From: JADLFV01 sp964471555
GTDB taxonomy: Bacteria; Planctomycetota; Phycisphaerae; Phycisphaerales; Phycisphaeraceae
Length of the DNA stretch: 64,000 nucleotides
NCBI GenBank assembly: GCA_964471555.1
Contig: CAYYGM010000005.1
Location: forward strand, 7,942 to 71,941
Direction: 5' to 3'
This document shows positions 23,879 to 32,563 of this stretch, in pieces. A program made the translations under genes and the position numbers. Every line of letters begins with the position of its first letter. Within the stretch, counting starts at the first letter, position 1. The notes beneath the pieces were generated by a model, which saw nothing but the letters and a program-made list of their open reading frames with translations, had not been told where the DNA came from and did not search any database.

Positions 23879-25736
23879 GCGTTTTCATCTTCACGTAAAA
23901 ACGGTCCAACAGATCACGACGGGTGCGCGGCGTCAGATAGCTGACCACGATCATCAGCACAAACGGGAAAACGCCGGCAAACGCCCAGCGCGTGGCGACC
24001 AGGCCGGCCGCGGAGAATCGCTCCACGGGCACACCGATCAGGCTGATCAGATATGCCTCGACATGAAACCTGCCCACGCCTTCGAGTGGAGAGCTTGCAT
24101 CACTCGGACGCGAACGAACGACGGCATCGAAATAGACAGCCCGCCCGGGAATCACGTGTTGCTCACCGTTCTCGTTCTCCTGGTCTGAGCGAACAATCCC
24201 GCGGGTCTGTGCAAGCAGTCCTGGGGACTGGCGGATCGACACGAAATGAGGGGCGGCGACTGGAAAGGCCCCCATCACAATCACCCATATCACCACAGCA
24301 ACGTAAATCGCTTGCGCGGTTAAGCGCCGCCAGAAAAAGATCAGCAGCACGGCCGCGCCGAAAAGCGATCCAAGCGTAATCAGGCTGGTCAGCAGGGCAA
24401 TGACACCACTGACCGACAGCGCCACCAGCCCGCCCAGCAACAGGACAATCCCCATCACGATGCGCCCCGCCAGCACATAGTGCGCTTCGCTGCGTTCTGG
24501 AAACAGAGGGCGATACAGATTGCGCACGAACAGGGCAGCGATGCTGATTGAGCCGGCATCGAGACTGGACATGTTGGCCGCGAGCATGCCGGAGATCATC
24601 AATCCCATGGCGCCGGGGAACAGCAGGCTCGAACTGAGCAGCCCCCAGGTGTTATCCGGGTCGGAGACGCCGTGCGTCCCGAACATCGCCACAGCGATCA
24701 GGCCGCAAAACGCCCAGGCGATAATCATCAATCGCTTGCTGAACCCGCCGGTCACCGCGCCAAGCCTGGCTGCGAATTCTGTTTTAGCCGATCCGCTCAC
24801 CGCGATGTTGGCGAACAAGCCAAAAATCTGAATCAGGCTGGTGAACGCAATGGCCAGGATGGTGTACCACGCATAGTCGCTCATGGTCACCGAGCCGAAG
24901 ATTTCGAAGTACCGTTCCGGAACAAGCCGGTGCAGCTCTTCGACTCCGCCGATCCGCAGCAGGCCCAAAGGCACCAGCATGACAGAGAACAATATCAGCA
25001 GAACCCCCTGCACCGCGTCGGTGATGGCGGCTGCACAAAGGCCGCCCATGATGACATAGATGCCGACGACGGTCCCGTATGCCAGATAAAAAACACCCGG
25101 AGATAAGTAGGAGACATAGGAGTGCAGCCGGCCCTGTTTGTAAAGGCTGTCCAGCTCGCGATAACGGTCCTGTTTCATTTCTCCGAGGTTACCCGCCAGA
25201 TAGTCGGGCTGAAGTTGTCGGTATTCAGCATAGTTGTCGACCATGATGCGTTCCTCGGCGCTATAGACGGCCGGGGGTTTTACGAGCATCGCGGAGTTGA
25301 CTTTGTAGGCCGCCAGGTATCCCACGCCGATCAGTAATGTCGCCAGCAGCACGTTGAACGCAGCGTATGTTGCGGCAAGGCCGCGGCTGTCAAAACGATC
25401 CACGAACAGGTCGGCCATGGTGATGAGGCGCGTGCGGCGATACCACACGTTGGCAAACCAGTAGAACGGCGTCAGCAGCAAGGTCTGAAAGCCGATCCAC
25501 ATTCCCGCAATGCCCTGGCGATACACTTCGGTGGATACGGTGGCAGCCCCGGTGGCGTCGGTCATGTTCCCGAAGTTAAGGAAGAATTGCAGCAGCTTGC
25601 CGAATTTGCGCCCGCCGAGGTAGATGTCCGCTTCGCTCTTGATGCCGGCCGACACGCGGAAGCCGATGTAGAGCATCCCGACCAGATAAGCCAGGACAAT
25701 CAGGACATCGATGATATGCAGGCCGAATAGTCGCAT
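23847..25736 (-). CDS. SSS-family sodium:solute symporter (3' frameshifted)
   Basis: Inner-membrane carrier of the SLC5-like family, presumably importing a sugar with Na+. The start MRLFGLHIIDVLIVLAYLVG leads into many transmembrane helices. FNFGNMTDATGAATVSTEVY-like sequence (NFGNMTDATGAATVSTEVYR) in the second helix and AANMSSLDAGSISIAALFVR near residue 380 are the family's substrate/Na+-site regions. The chain ends in VKMKTPSRRRRNLMK, but the true C-terminus appears to lie in another frame just downstream (separate entry), adding about 66 residues with a final helix. The gene sits between a large secreted protein and a GH43 enzyme in one operon, so it likely carries the oligosaccharide those two act on. 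Confidence 0.85.
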   Translation of the reverse strand: MRLFGLHIIDVLIVLAYLVGMLYIGFRVSAGIKSEADIYLGGRKFGKLLQFFLNFGNMTDATGAATVSTEVYRQGIAGMWIGFQTLLLTPFYWFANVWYRRTRLITMADLFVDRFDSRGLAATYAAFNVLLATLLIGVGYLAAYKVNSAMLVKPPAVYSAEERIMVDNYAEYRQLQPDYLAGNLGEMKQDRYRELDSLYKQGRLHSYVSYLSPGVFYLAYGTVVGIYVIMGGLCAAAITDAVQGVLLILFSVMLVPLGLLRIGGVEELHRLVPERYFEIFGSVTMSDYAWYTILAIAFTSLIQIFGLFANIAVSGSAKTEFAARLGAVTGGFSKRLMIIAWAFCGLIAVAMFGTHGVSDPDNTWGLLSSSLLFPGAMGLMISGMLAANMSSLDAGSISIAALFVRNLYRPLFPERSEAHYVLAGRIVMGIVLLLGGLVALSVSGVIALLTSLITLGSLFGAAVLLIFFWRRLTAQAIYVAVVIWVIVMGAFPVAAPHFVSIRQSPGLLAQTRGIVRSDQENENGEQHVIPGRAVYFDAVVRSRPSDASSPLEGVGRFHVEAYLISLIGVPVERFSAAGLVATRWAFAGVFPFVLMIVVSYLTPRTRRDLLDRFYVKMKTPSRRRRNLMK

Positions 25737-25810
25737 AAGGCGGCTTATGTATGAGACAGTGGATATCTATTGAATACAACGGCACAATCAATACGTCGGG
25801 GCATTTACGC

Positions 25811-28366
25811 TTATGGTTGACGCGGCGTGAAGTCGAGCACAGCGGTGTCACCATCAGCGGTCAGTGTAACGACGGTGCCATTGTAGTCGCTGTGGATGAA
25901 GGGGCTTTGGAAGGTGAAATTCGGCTCGTAGTTGATGAGCGTGCCGCCAATCTGCGGGATTTCGCAGTTGGCCATGTTGAAGTACAGTTCCGGCGCATCG
26001 GGCCCGGTGCCGCGATAGCGCAGGATGTACCAGCCGGGCACAACGGTATTGATCAGGTGGATCGGATTATCCAGCACGTCATCCTGAAAGGCTTCGAATG
26101 AGTCATAGTCGGACAGCCGGCCCGTATCCATGATGATGGCGCTGAATTTGTCCTTGAGCATCAGGAATCTTTTTTCTTCGGTCCACTCGGCGACGTCGGT
26201 GCTGAGCCTGGTTTCCATGGTGTTGGCGGTCGTGTTGGGGGTTCCATCCGCAGCCGGCTCCGGGTCGCCATTGACCACGCGCACCGCAACACAAGCATTG
26301 CCCTGCAGCACAAAGATCCATCCGTTGCGCTCTTCGAGACGATCGAACGGAGCGGCGAACTGGACGGCAAATGGCCTGGCGCACATGTCCACAGCAGGGA
26401 ACCAGTCGGGGTTCTGCTGGAACCATCGCCGCGCCTGCTGCGTGATCAGGACATTGCGGCACTGCACGCTGCGGTAGTACGAGTGCTGCTCGCGGTGGTT
26501 CTGTTCAGGAATGATGGCACAGGGCGAGATGAAGCTGTTGGGTGCGGAGCTGAACATGACACCCTGCCAGCGGCCGGACGCGCTGAGATGGCTGTGCACG
26601 GCGGCGGGGTGGTCCATTTGCGTGCCGAGGATGTAATCCGGCGTAACCCAACTGTAGCGGACGAAGCGCGAGTCGGTATCGCACATCAGTGTGCGTTCCA
26701 GGCCCAGCGGCCGGGGCCAGCGCAGCGGATCTTCGCCGGGCTTGCGCGAGATGTATTCAAAAGAGCCTTTGCCCTCGCGGTCCAGCGCGATGTGCCACAC
26801 GATCGGCGGCAGTTCGTAGTCGCAGTAGCCGAATGCCGCCAGCTTGTTGGTCAGATCGCAAGGGCCGCCCAGCAGGAAGCGTGATGCACCCCATGTTGAT
26901 TCGCTGGTGCCGTGGCGTTTCCAGCGTGTCTTGGCCCCGCCGCGCACGCCGGAGATCTGGTCCTGCGCCCATTCGGCCCAGATCAGGTCCATAAACAGCT
27001 TGGCCCGCTGCTTGAGTTGCGGGTCTTCGCTGTAGGCATACATGTCCATGAGGTACGGAATGGTGTAGCCCATGTATCCCGATGCGGCGACTTCGACAAA
27101 AAAGCCTTTCTGCACGCGCTGCGTGATGTATTCGTTCCAGTAATCCACCCAGGCGCGATAATGATCCGCGGCGCGCATGGGCTCGGTGATCTGTTTCTCA
27201 GCTCGTCCGGGTGGGCCGGCGTACTGGTCGCCCACATCGCCGTACATTTGATAAAACCAGTAGCCATCACCACCGCCCGTGCCGGCATCGGGATAAACGC
27301 GATCGGCAAAGTCCGGCTCGTGCATGAAGATCTGCGAACTGAGCAGCGCAGAGACTTTGGCGTTGATGTCGTGATTCTCGCTGCCGGTCAACCACCATGT
27401 GCTCTGCTTTGCCAGGTGGATGTCATTCTTGTGCAGCATGCGTTTCCACAGCAGTTCCAGCAGCGCCTTTTCCGTTTCCGGGTACAGTTTGCCCGGCGCG
27501 GTTCGCCCCTTGTTGCCGAAGTGGAAGTACAACCGGCACAGCATGGCGTTCAGCCGCAGGTTCCAGTAATTGTTGGTGCCGTACTTCTTTTGAACTTCCG
27601 GTTCGGTTGACGTGAGGATTGACAGCAGTTCACGGTTAACCGCATCGACATCCTGGTTCAGCCACAACCGGGCGAACTGGTTGTTGAACAGGCCATCACC
27701 TTCCCCAAGTGCGGAAATCCGCATGCCGGCTTCAACACGAGCCGGCCGCGTTGCGTGGGCTTCTGCTATTCGCTGCTCGTAGGTTTTATCCGTGACGCCC
27801 AACACATCACCGGCCGGACCCTGAAAATACACATCATCCAGCCGGATGCAGCAGCCGGTGGGCAACGGGCGGTCAAACTGGATCGCCCGCGCGGCATCAA
27901 AAGCGAAATCATTGTCACCGGCGAAAGATGCGAGATCGATCTGGTATTGCTGCCATTGACCATTGGCCGCGAAATCAGCTAACGGTGCAGAGATGCGCCG
28001 ATTCGCAGAATCCACCAGCGTCAAACCCCACGCTTGAGCATTCTCCGCATGATCCACCTTGATCCAGAGGCAGAGCGCGTGGCCGGGAGATAGCGGCCAT
28101 GACTCAATGAAAGGGCCGGGCGTCAGGCCGACGACACCATCCTGAGCGCTGTCCTTGACGGTATAGCGCAGGCTGAAATCACCTGCTTTTTTGTCTACAA
28201 AGTCAAAGATGTCCGGCCGCCATAGATCGGTGGGCGCCAGGTCGCTCCCGGCCGGGGTTGACGCCAGCGTCATGCCGGTCTCACTGGTGAAGTCCACACG
28301 TTTGTTGTGGTCGCCCGGTTCAATTGCGAACACTGCCAGAAACAATAATCCTGAAATGATGAACAC
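25811..28366 (-). CDS. Large secreted protein, possibly a polysaccharide lyase-like toroid
   Basis: 851 residues from a GTG start chosen because AAGGAG lies five bases upstream and the following FIISGLLFLAVFAIEPGD is a clean signal peptide; the frame is open 31 codons further but with no ribosome site. Residues of about 40-190 look like a carbohydrate-binding beta-sandwich (LRYTVKDSAQDGVVGLTPG, AARAIQFDRPLPTGCCIRLD). The middle is helical with many Trp/Tyr/His (TWWLTGSENHDINAKVSALL, DAGTGGGDGYWFYQMYGD, GFFVEVAASGYMGYTIPYLM), the look of an (alpha/alpha) toroid, followed by a beta-rich end. That arrangement recalls heparinase/alginate-lyase-type enzymes, but I cannot name the family. First gene of the operon with the symporter and GH43. 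Confidence 0.6.
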   Translation of the reverse strand: MFIISGLLFLAVFAIEPGDHNKRVDFTSETGMTLASTPAGSDLAPTDLWRPDIFDFVDKKAGDFSLRYTVKDSAQDGVVGLTPGPFIESWPLSPGHALCLWIKVDHAENAQAWGLTLVDSANRRISAPLADFAANGQWQQYQIDLASFAGDNDFAFDAARAIQFDRPLPTGCCIRLDDVYFQGPAGDVLGVTDKTYEQRIAEAHATRPARVEAGMRISALGEGDGLFNNQFARLWLNQDVDAVNRELLSILTSTEPEVQKKYGTNNYWNLRLNAMLCRLYFHFGNKGRTAPGKLYPETEKALLELLWKRMLHKNDIHLAKQSTWWLTGSENHDINAKVSALLSSQIFMHEPDFADRVYPDAGTGGGDGYWFYQMYGDVGDQYAGPPGRAEKQITEPMRAADHYRAWVDYWNEYITQRVQKGFFVEVAASGYMGYTIPYLMDMYAYSEDPQLKQRAKLFMDLIWAEWAQDQISGVRGGAKTRWKRHGTSESTWGASRFLLGGPCDLTNKLAAFGYCDYELPPIVWHIALDREGKGSFEYISRKPGEDPLRWPRPLGLERTLMCDTDSRFVRYSWVTPDYILGTQMDHPAAVHSHLSASGRWQGVMFSSAPNSFISPCAIIPEQNHREQHSYYRSVQCRNVLITQQARRWFQQNPDWFPAVDMCARPFAVQFAAPFDRLEERNGWIFVLQGNACVAVRVVNGDPEPAADGTPNTTANTMETRLSTDVAEWTEEKRFLMLKDKFSAIIMDTGRLSDYDSFEAFQDDVLDNPIHLINTVVPGWYILRYRGTGPDAPELYFNMANCEIPQIGGTLINYEPNFTFQSPFIHSDYNGTVVTLTADGDTAVLDFTPRQP

Positions 28367-28857
28367 ATGAACTCCTTGTCCAGGCAATGGTCTTGGCAGA
28401 TTGAAGGAACGATGGGCGCGGGCGAGAATAGCCCAAAGAGCAACGATGCATACCTTCAAGATGATTGCAATTGCACATTCTGCCTTGAGGTATCACAGCG
28501 GTCAAGCCATCGATCCATCGCCAATGACCAGGCCGGAGCCTGCGGTGGTTTCCAGCGCCAGCACAGCCCAAGACGCGGCCAAGCTGATCAGCAGCAGTGA
28601 GAACGGACTGCGCATCGAGGTTACGACCGACGGCAAGCGATATGTCGCTGACATCCCGATGTCGTCCGGCATGCAGGTGAACCCGGTCGCCCAATAAGTT
28701 GAACTAATCACGATATGGGCAAACACCCGCGACGTCTGGACGATTGTGATTCACTGCATCAAGCACACCGGCTCAGCGCCGAGTGACGACACTGAGCCGG
28801 TGATTGGCGTGTGCACCGCATTGTTTAACGCGTGGCACTATGTCGGGGGACATTTCA
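28367..28857. other. Intergenic region with an 11-bp inverted repeat
   Basis: About 490 bases between a minus-strand operon and the next minus-strand gene. At 28766-28776 and 28792-28802 lies a perfect 11-base inverted repeat (CACCGGCTCAG and its complement) with a 15-base loop; no T-run follows, so it is a weak terminator candidate for the gene ending at 28858 or an unrelated repeat. A TGCAATTGCA palindrome at about 28464-28475 lies upstream of the secreted-protein gene and could be an operator. A short plus-strand open frame (28524-28697) has no ribosome site. Confidence 0.45.
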
Positions 28858-29457
28858 TCAATTCAGGCGGCCTTTGCGTCGTCGGCGAAGAACCACCAGG
28901 CTGCTCATGCCCGCCAGCGTGATCAGCGACGCGGGCTCGGGGATCTGGGTTGGCATGACGTGCACGTAGAATTGTTCTGCGCTGTTCCACTTGCTGCCAC
29001 CGGTGCCCGCGGACATGAATTCGAGCGGGTAATACCCGGGCGACAGGTCAGAGGCGACGCCGAGTTGGAATGATTGGGTGCCCAATGTGCTGATGACCGC
29101 GGTGGTGTAACGCGTGGTGTAGTTGGTCCAGCCGGCGTCGGCGGTGAATCCGCTGACATCCTGTACCCCGTAGATGGCGACCGCGTATTTGCCGGTGATG
29201 CCGGAGGTTGCTGCCTGAAGGGAAACGGAAGCGCCCTGCAGAACGTCGTAAGACTTGAGGTTGCCGATGCCGCCGGCAGGATTGGCTGTGCCGTTGTGGC
29301 CCAGCACGTTCACCGCGGACCTGGTGGACGTGTGGCAGCCCGAGTTACTGCACGTGCCCCAACCCGGCTTGGCCATGGCAGGCGAACCGGTTAGCACCAG
29401 GGCAAGACCCACTGCGGACAGCCAGTGACAGATGGTCCTGGATCTGAACACAAACAC
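28858..29457 (-). CDS. PEP-CTERM protein with an N-terminal CX4CH motif
   Basis: Exported 199-residue protein. A signal peptide (WLSAVGLALVLTGSPAMA) is followed at once by WGTCSNSGCHTS, i.e. two cysteines separated by four residues and then histidine, which resembles a c-type haem site but with CX4CH spacing instead of CX2CH. The body is a small beta-sandwich (GASVSLQAATSGITGKYAVA, TQSFQLGVASDLSPGYYPLE) of the kind seen in choice-of-anchor or Reelin-like domains that often carry one haem motif in their front part. The C-terminus IPEPASLITLAGMSSLVVL plus RRRRKGRLN is a PEP-CTERM sorting tail. It stands alone; a haem role is possible but unproven. Confidence 0.75.
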   Translation of the reverse strand: MFVFRSRTICHWLSAVGLALVLTGSPAMAKPGWGTCSNSGCHTSTRSAVNVLGHNGTANPAGGIGNLKSYDVLQGASVSLQAATSGITGKYAVAIYGVQDVSGFTADAGWTNYTTRYTTAVISTLGTQSFQLGVASDLSPGYYPLEFMSAGTGGSKWNSAEQFYVHVMPTQIPEPASLITLAGMSSLVVLRRRRKGRLN

Positions 29458-29905
29458 CCCACTTTCTCAATGGAACGGGAATCGAACAGCGCGCGTCCAA
29501 CGACGGACGTGCATCTTTCTTTATGGCGGGAACCCCACACCGACTCCAAGCGGTGTGCTGGCATCTTGCAAACATCGTGCCGCGTTATCCATGCGGCGAG
29601 ACGCGCCCTTGTACCTTCGAGCGGCTCTGATGCAACAGAAGAACATTTCCAGATTCTGTTGTGGTTGGACGTGGTGATGCGGCGCGAATGTAGAGTCATT
29701 CAAGATTCGTCACGCATATCCCAATACTGAGAAGCACAAACCCCGTTCCGCCACCAAGCACCAGCGGGTGCATATCAGAAATGGGAGGCGATCAACCCGC
29801 ACTTCGCTTTCTTTGAGAATCGAAGTTGATTCGGGCCGCTCCATTCTCATGCGCAAGAATGGTATGTGCACCAGCAGGCTGCAGACATCATCGGGCGCTG
29901 TTGTG
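29458..29905. other. Intergenic region, no gene seen
   Basis: About 450 bases. The only clear element is a minus-strand hairpin CACACCG-8 bases-CGGTGTG at about 29537-29560, upstream of the PEP-CTERM gene; with the purine-rich sequence after it this could be part of a leader RNA, but I could not match it to a known riboswitch. Confidence 0.35.
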
Positions 29906-30862
29906 TCAGGTCATACTGCTGCCGGCCGATTTCTGCTCGAGCAGCGCCTCGAGTTTGTCGAAGGCCAGATAGCGTTCGGAAAACTCCCGGACCCAGGATT
30001 GAGCGGTGTTGGATTGAACCGCCTCAACAAAGGATTCCAGCGACCAGTGGGCGAAAGAGTCCTGATTGACAAGACAACTCCTGTATTGGGCGATGGCATC
30101 GTTGCACGCGGGGTTGTCTGCCGGACAAAGGTACGCGAAGATCCCGTCCGCAAAGCCATCGACCAGGCGATACGCACCGGCAAGAAGATGGTCCCGCCAT
30201 ATCTGCTGCAACGGCCTGCAACGAAGCTGCTCACGTCCTTGCGGCCGGAAACATCCCATCGCTGTCGCAACTTCGTCGTAGCGGCGGCGGTGGTCGTCGG
30301 CCTCTTCGTTCAGGTTTTCGTGGTATTTCACCTCGATACCGGTAAAGCCGCGCCCGCCTTCTGGCGTGTCGAACCAGACGCAGACATCAAACGCTGACCC
30401 ATCGTGGGTGTATCTGACATCCTTGCGCCCGGGCGAAAATTCGAAGGCGATTTTCGTGACACGTGCGCAGCGCCGGGGCAGCATCTGTGCGAAGACCGAA
30501 GTGGCTAAATCAAGATTCCGCTGCAGTGGGCCAAAGAGATTAAACGCCAGTGGTTGGCTGGAGAGCAGGTTGCCATACATGCGATCGGGCCGAATCAGGC
30601 TTCCCTTCTGCCGTTTACCCCCATCGAGCGTGTTGCGCACGACCTCCTTCGCATCCTCCGAGATAAAGTTGGCCAGGGATTGCTTCGCCCAGGGCATCGC
30701 CAAATGCGACCCCCGCAGCTTGCCACGGTATTCACCCATGGGCATGCCGTGCTCTTGGCGCCACATGGCCTGAAGTAAACGGGCACGACGTTGAAAGTCG
30801 TTGGTGTCGGAGCGCGGCTCCCAGCAGTGCATGGATGCGGCCAGTTCGCGAAGGTCTGTCAT
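29906..30862 (-). CDS. PGN_0703-like putative restriction endonuclease
   Basis: A 318-residue protein with a PD-(D/E)XK-type core. SAFDVCVWFDTPEGGRGFTG followed by IEVKYHENLNE gives the D...ExK pattern of the fold, near residues 157-178, which matches the PGN_0703-like family of putative restriction endonucleases. The N-terminal half is helical with WRQEHGMPMGEYRGKLRGSH, the conserved entry of that family. A GTG-ATG pair marks the start; the ATG is used. No methylase, specificity subunit or other defence gene lies next to it, so a role in restriction is uncertain; repair or a solitary defence nuclease are alternatives. A TATAAT box on the same strand lies about 140 bases upstream (31004-31009). 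Confidence 0.7.
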   Translation of the reverse strand: MTDLRELAASMHCWEPRSDTNDFQRRARLLQAMWRQEHGMPMGEYRGKLRGSHLAMPWAKQSLANFISEDAKEVVRNTLDGGKRQKGSLIRPDRMYGNLLSSQPLAFNLFGPLQRNLDLATSVFAQMLPRRCARVTKIAFEFSPGRKDVRYTHDGSAFDVCVWFDTPEGGRGFTGIEVKYHENLNEEADDHRRRYDEVATAMGCFRPQGREQLRCRPLQQIWRDHLLAGAYRLVDGFADGIFAYLCPADNPACNDAIAQYRSCLVNQDSFAHWSLESFVEAVQSNTAQSWVREFSERYLAFDKLEALLEQKSAGSSMT

Positions 30863-31157
30863 CACACGTGAGTTCCGGAAGGTTGCAGGTATGGTTCTCT
30901 GGCTCGTCGGCGGGTCATGGCAAGACCCGCCCAGGCGCCAACACGATGCTGAAGATCGGGGTGGCCCAATGGTCCATTGGCATGTAGCCCCCTTTGCCGA
31001 GGCATTATACGTTTGGCGCGGGCTTTACCTTCGCACGCAGGCAAGAACGATCTGAATCCGAAAAAGTCGCGCAGTGCGAAGGAAGATGGACTGCTCTCTG
31101 TCAGACCCCGGCAGACCACGCCCACCGGGCAGGCCGGCAATTGCCTACACTTGGTGT

Positions 31158-32441
31158 ATGGATTGGTTGACGAACATTGTGTGGAACTGCTGGCTGGTGC
31201 TGGGTGAGATGGGGCCGTACCTGCTGTTGGGCTTTGCCATTGCGGGGGCGATGTCGGTGCTGGTGTCGGCGGCCTGGGTGTCGCGGCATCTGGGGGGACG
31301 GGGGATAGGGCCGATCCTCAAAGCAACGGTGCTGGGTGTGCCGCTGCCGTTGTGTTCGTGCGGGGTGATCCCGGTCAGCGCGGGGTTGCGGCGGCAGGGC
31401 GCCAGTCGCGGTGCGACCAGCGCGTTTCTGTTGGCGACGCCGCAGACAGGTGTGGATTCAATCCTGGCCACGTATGCATTGCTGGGGCCGGTGCTGGCGG
31501 TGATTCGGCCGGTGGTGGCGCTGGTCAGCGGTATCGTGGGCGGCTTGATGATCGATCTGTGGGGCGAAAAGGATGATGCCAAGGTCAGCAATGATGAGCC
31601 GGTCCAGTCTTCATGCGCGGGCGGCAGTTGCTGCTCCACGGATGGTGGCCAGCAGGGCAATCGCGCCGTCCAGGCGTTGCGTTATGGTTTTGTGACTTTG
31701 CCGCGCGACATTGCGGTGCACTTGCTGATCGGCGTGCTCATTGCGGGTTTGTTGACGGGCCTGATCGAGCCGAACGTGGCATCCAAATGGTTGGGGGGTG
31801 GATTGCTGGCGCTGTTGACCATGATGGTGATCGGCCTGCCGCTGTACGTTTGCGCGACGGGTTCGATTCCTTTGGCGGTGGCGTTCATGCACCTGGGTGC
31901 ATCGCCCGGCGCGGCGCTGGTGTTCCTGATCGCGGGGCCGGCCACCAACGCAGCGACCATCGGCGTGACCTGGAAACTGCTGGGCAAGCGCAGCGCGATC
32001 CTGTATCTGCTGGTGACGGCCGCGACGGCGCTGGCGGCGGGCTACGGCATCGACGCGCTGGGTTCAGCGATGCCGCTGCATTTACCTGATGTGTATCACG
32101 AGCACACCACGGCGGCCGGCAACGGGTTGAACCACCTCAGCGCGGCCGCGTTATTGGCGGTGCTGGCGGGATCATTCTTTTTTGCGCGAAAGTCACATTC
32201 TGGAGAAAAAACGGTGAATGACCGTGAACATCAGACGGTATTGAACGTCTTAGGAATGACGTGTTCGCATTGTGCGTCAGCGGTGGCCGCAGCGTTGCGG
32301 CAGCAGCCGGGCGTCGTTTCGGTGGATGTGGATCTGGCGGGCAAGAAAGCCGTGGTCCAGGGCCAGCAAGTCGATTCGGCGGGCCTGGTGGCGGCCGTAG
32401 AGCAGTTGGGATACTCAGCCACGGTGCGCCAAGAAAGTTAA
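31158..32441 (+). CDS. SO_0444/YraQ-type metal efflux permease fused to an HMA domain
   Basis: Inner-membrane permease of about ten helices (DUF318/YraQ family, which includes the SO_0444 Cu/Zn efflux proteins). Key motifs: PLPLCSCGVIPVSAGLR near residue 72 and LPLYVCATGSIPLAVAFMHL near 235, the paired Cys/Pro re-entrant segments. Between the two halves is a cysteine/serine loop SSCAGGSCCSTDGG. The C-terminal 70 residues form a heavy-metal-associated domain with GMTCSHCASAVAAAL, a CxxC metal site. The ATG at 31158 was preferred; 28 codons of open frame upstream are Pro/Arg-rich and unlike membrane protein. Likely role: export of a thiophilic metal such as Cu, Zn or As, with the HMA domain passing the ion to the pore. 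Confidence 0.85.
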   Translation: MDWLTNIVWNCWLVLGEMGPYLLLGFAIAGAMSVLVSAAWVSRHLGGRGIGPILKATVLGVPLPLCSCGVIPVSAGLRRQGASRGATSAFLLATPQTGVDSILATYALLGPVLAVIRPVVALVSGIVGGLMIDLWGEKDDAKVSNDEPVQSSCAGGSCCSTDGGQQGNRAVQALRYGFVTLPRDIAVHLLIGVLIAGLLTGLIEPNVASKWLGGGLLALLTMMVIGLPLYVCATGSIPLAVAFMHLGASPGAALVFLIAGPATNAATIGVTWKLLGKRSAILYLLVTAATALAAGYGIDALGSAMPLHLPDVYHEHTTAAGNGLNHLSAAALLAVLAGSFFFARKSHSGEKTVNDREHQTVLNVLGMTCSHCASAVAAALRQQPGVVSVDVDLAGKKAVVQGQQVDSAGLVAAVEQLGYSATVRQES

Positions 32442-32476
32442 TTCGCACAAATGCGACACGGGACCGGGCCGGGGGC

Positions 32477-32485
32477 TGGTATAAT
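32477..32485 (+). promoter_or_regulatory. Extended -10 promoter (TGG-TATAAT)
   Basis: A consensus -10 TATAAT at 32480-32485 with the extended TG one base upstream, about 80 bases ahead of the next gene. No good -35 element is present at the right distance, which extended -10 promoters tolerate. Confidence 0.5.
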
Positions 32486-32563
32486 GGCGGTCGCCAATTT
32501 GCCAGTGTCAGGAGGGGGCAAGTCTGCGTCAGCGATCGTTCTGCGCTGAGATATGGGGGCCAC

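Noticed and set aside
28524..28697. A 57-codon plus-strand open frame (MTRPEPAVVSS...)
   Set aside because: No ribosome-binding site or promoter and no known motif; too short to claim, although its composition is not unlike coding sequence.
29530..29640. Riboswitch upstream of the CX4CH PEP-CTERM gene
   Set aside because: Only one 7-base hairpin is convincing; no known aptamer pattern fits.
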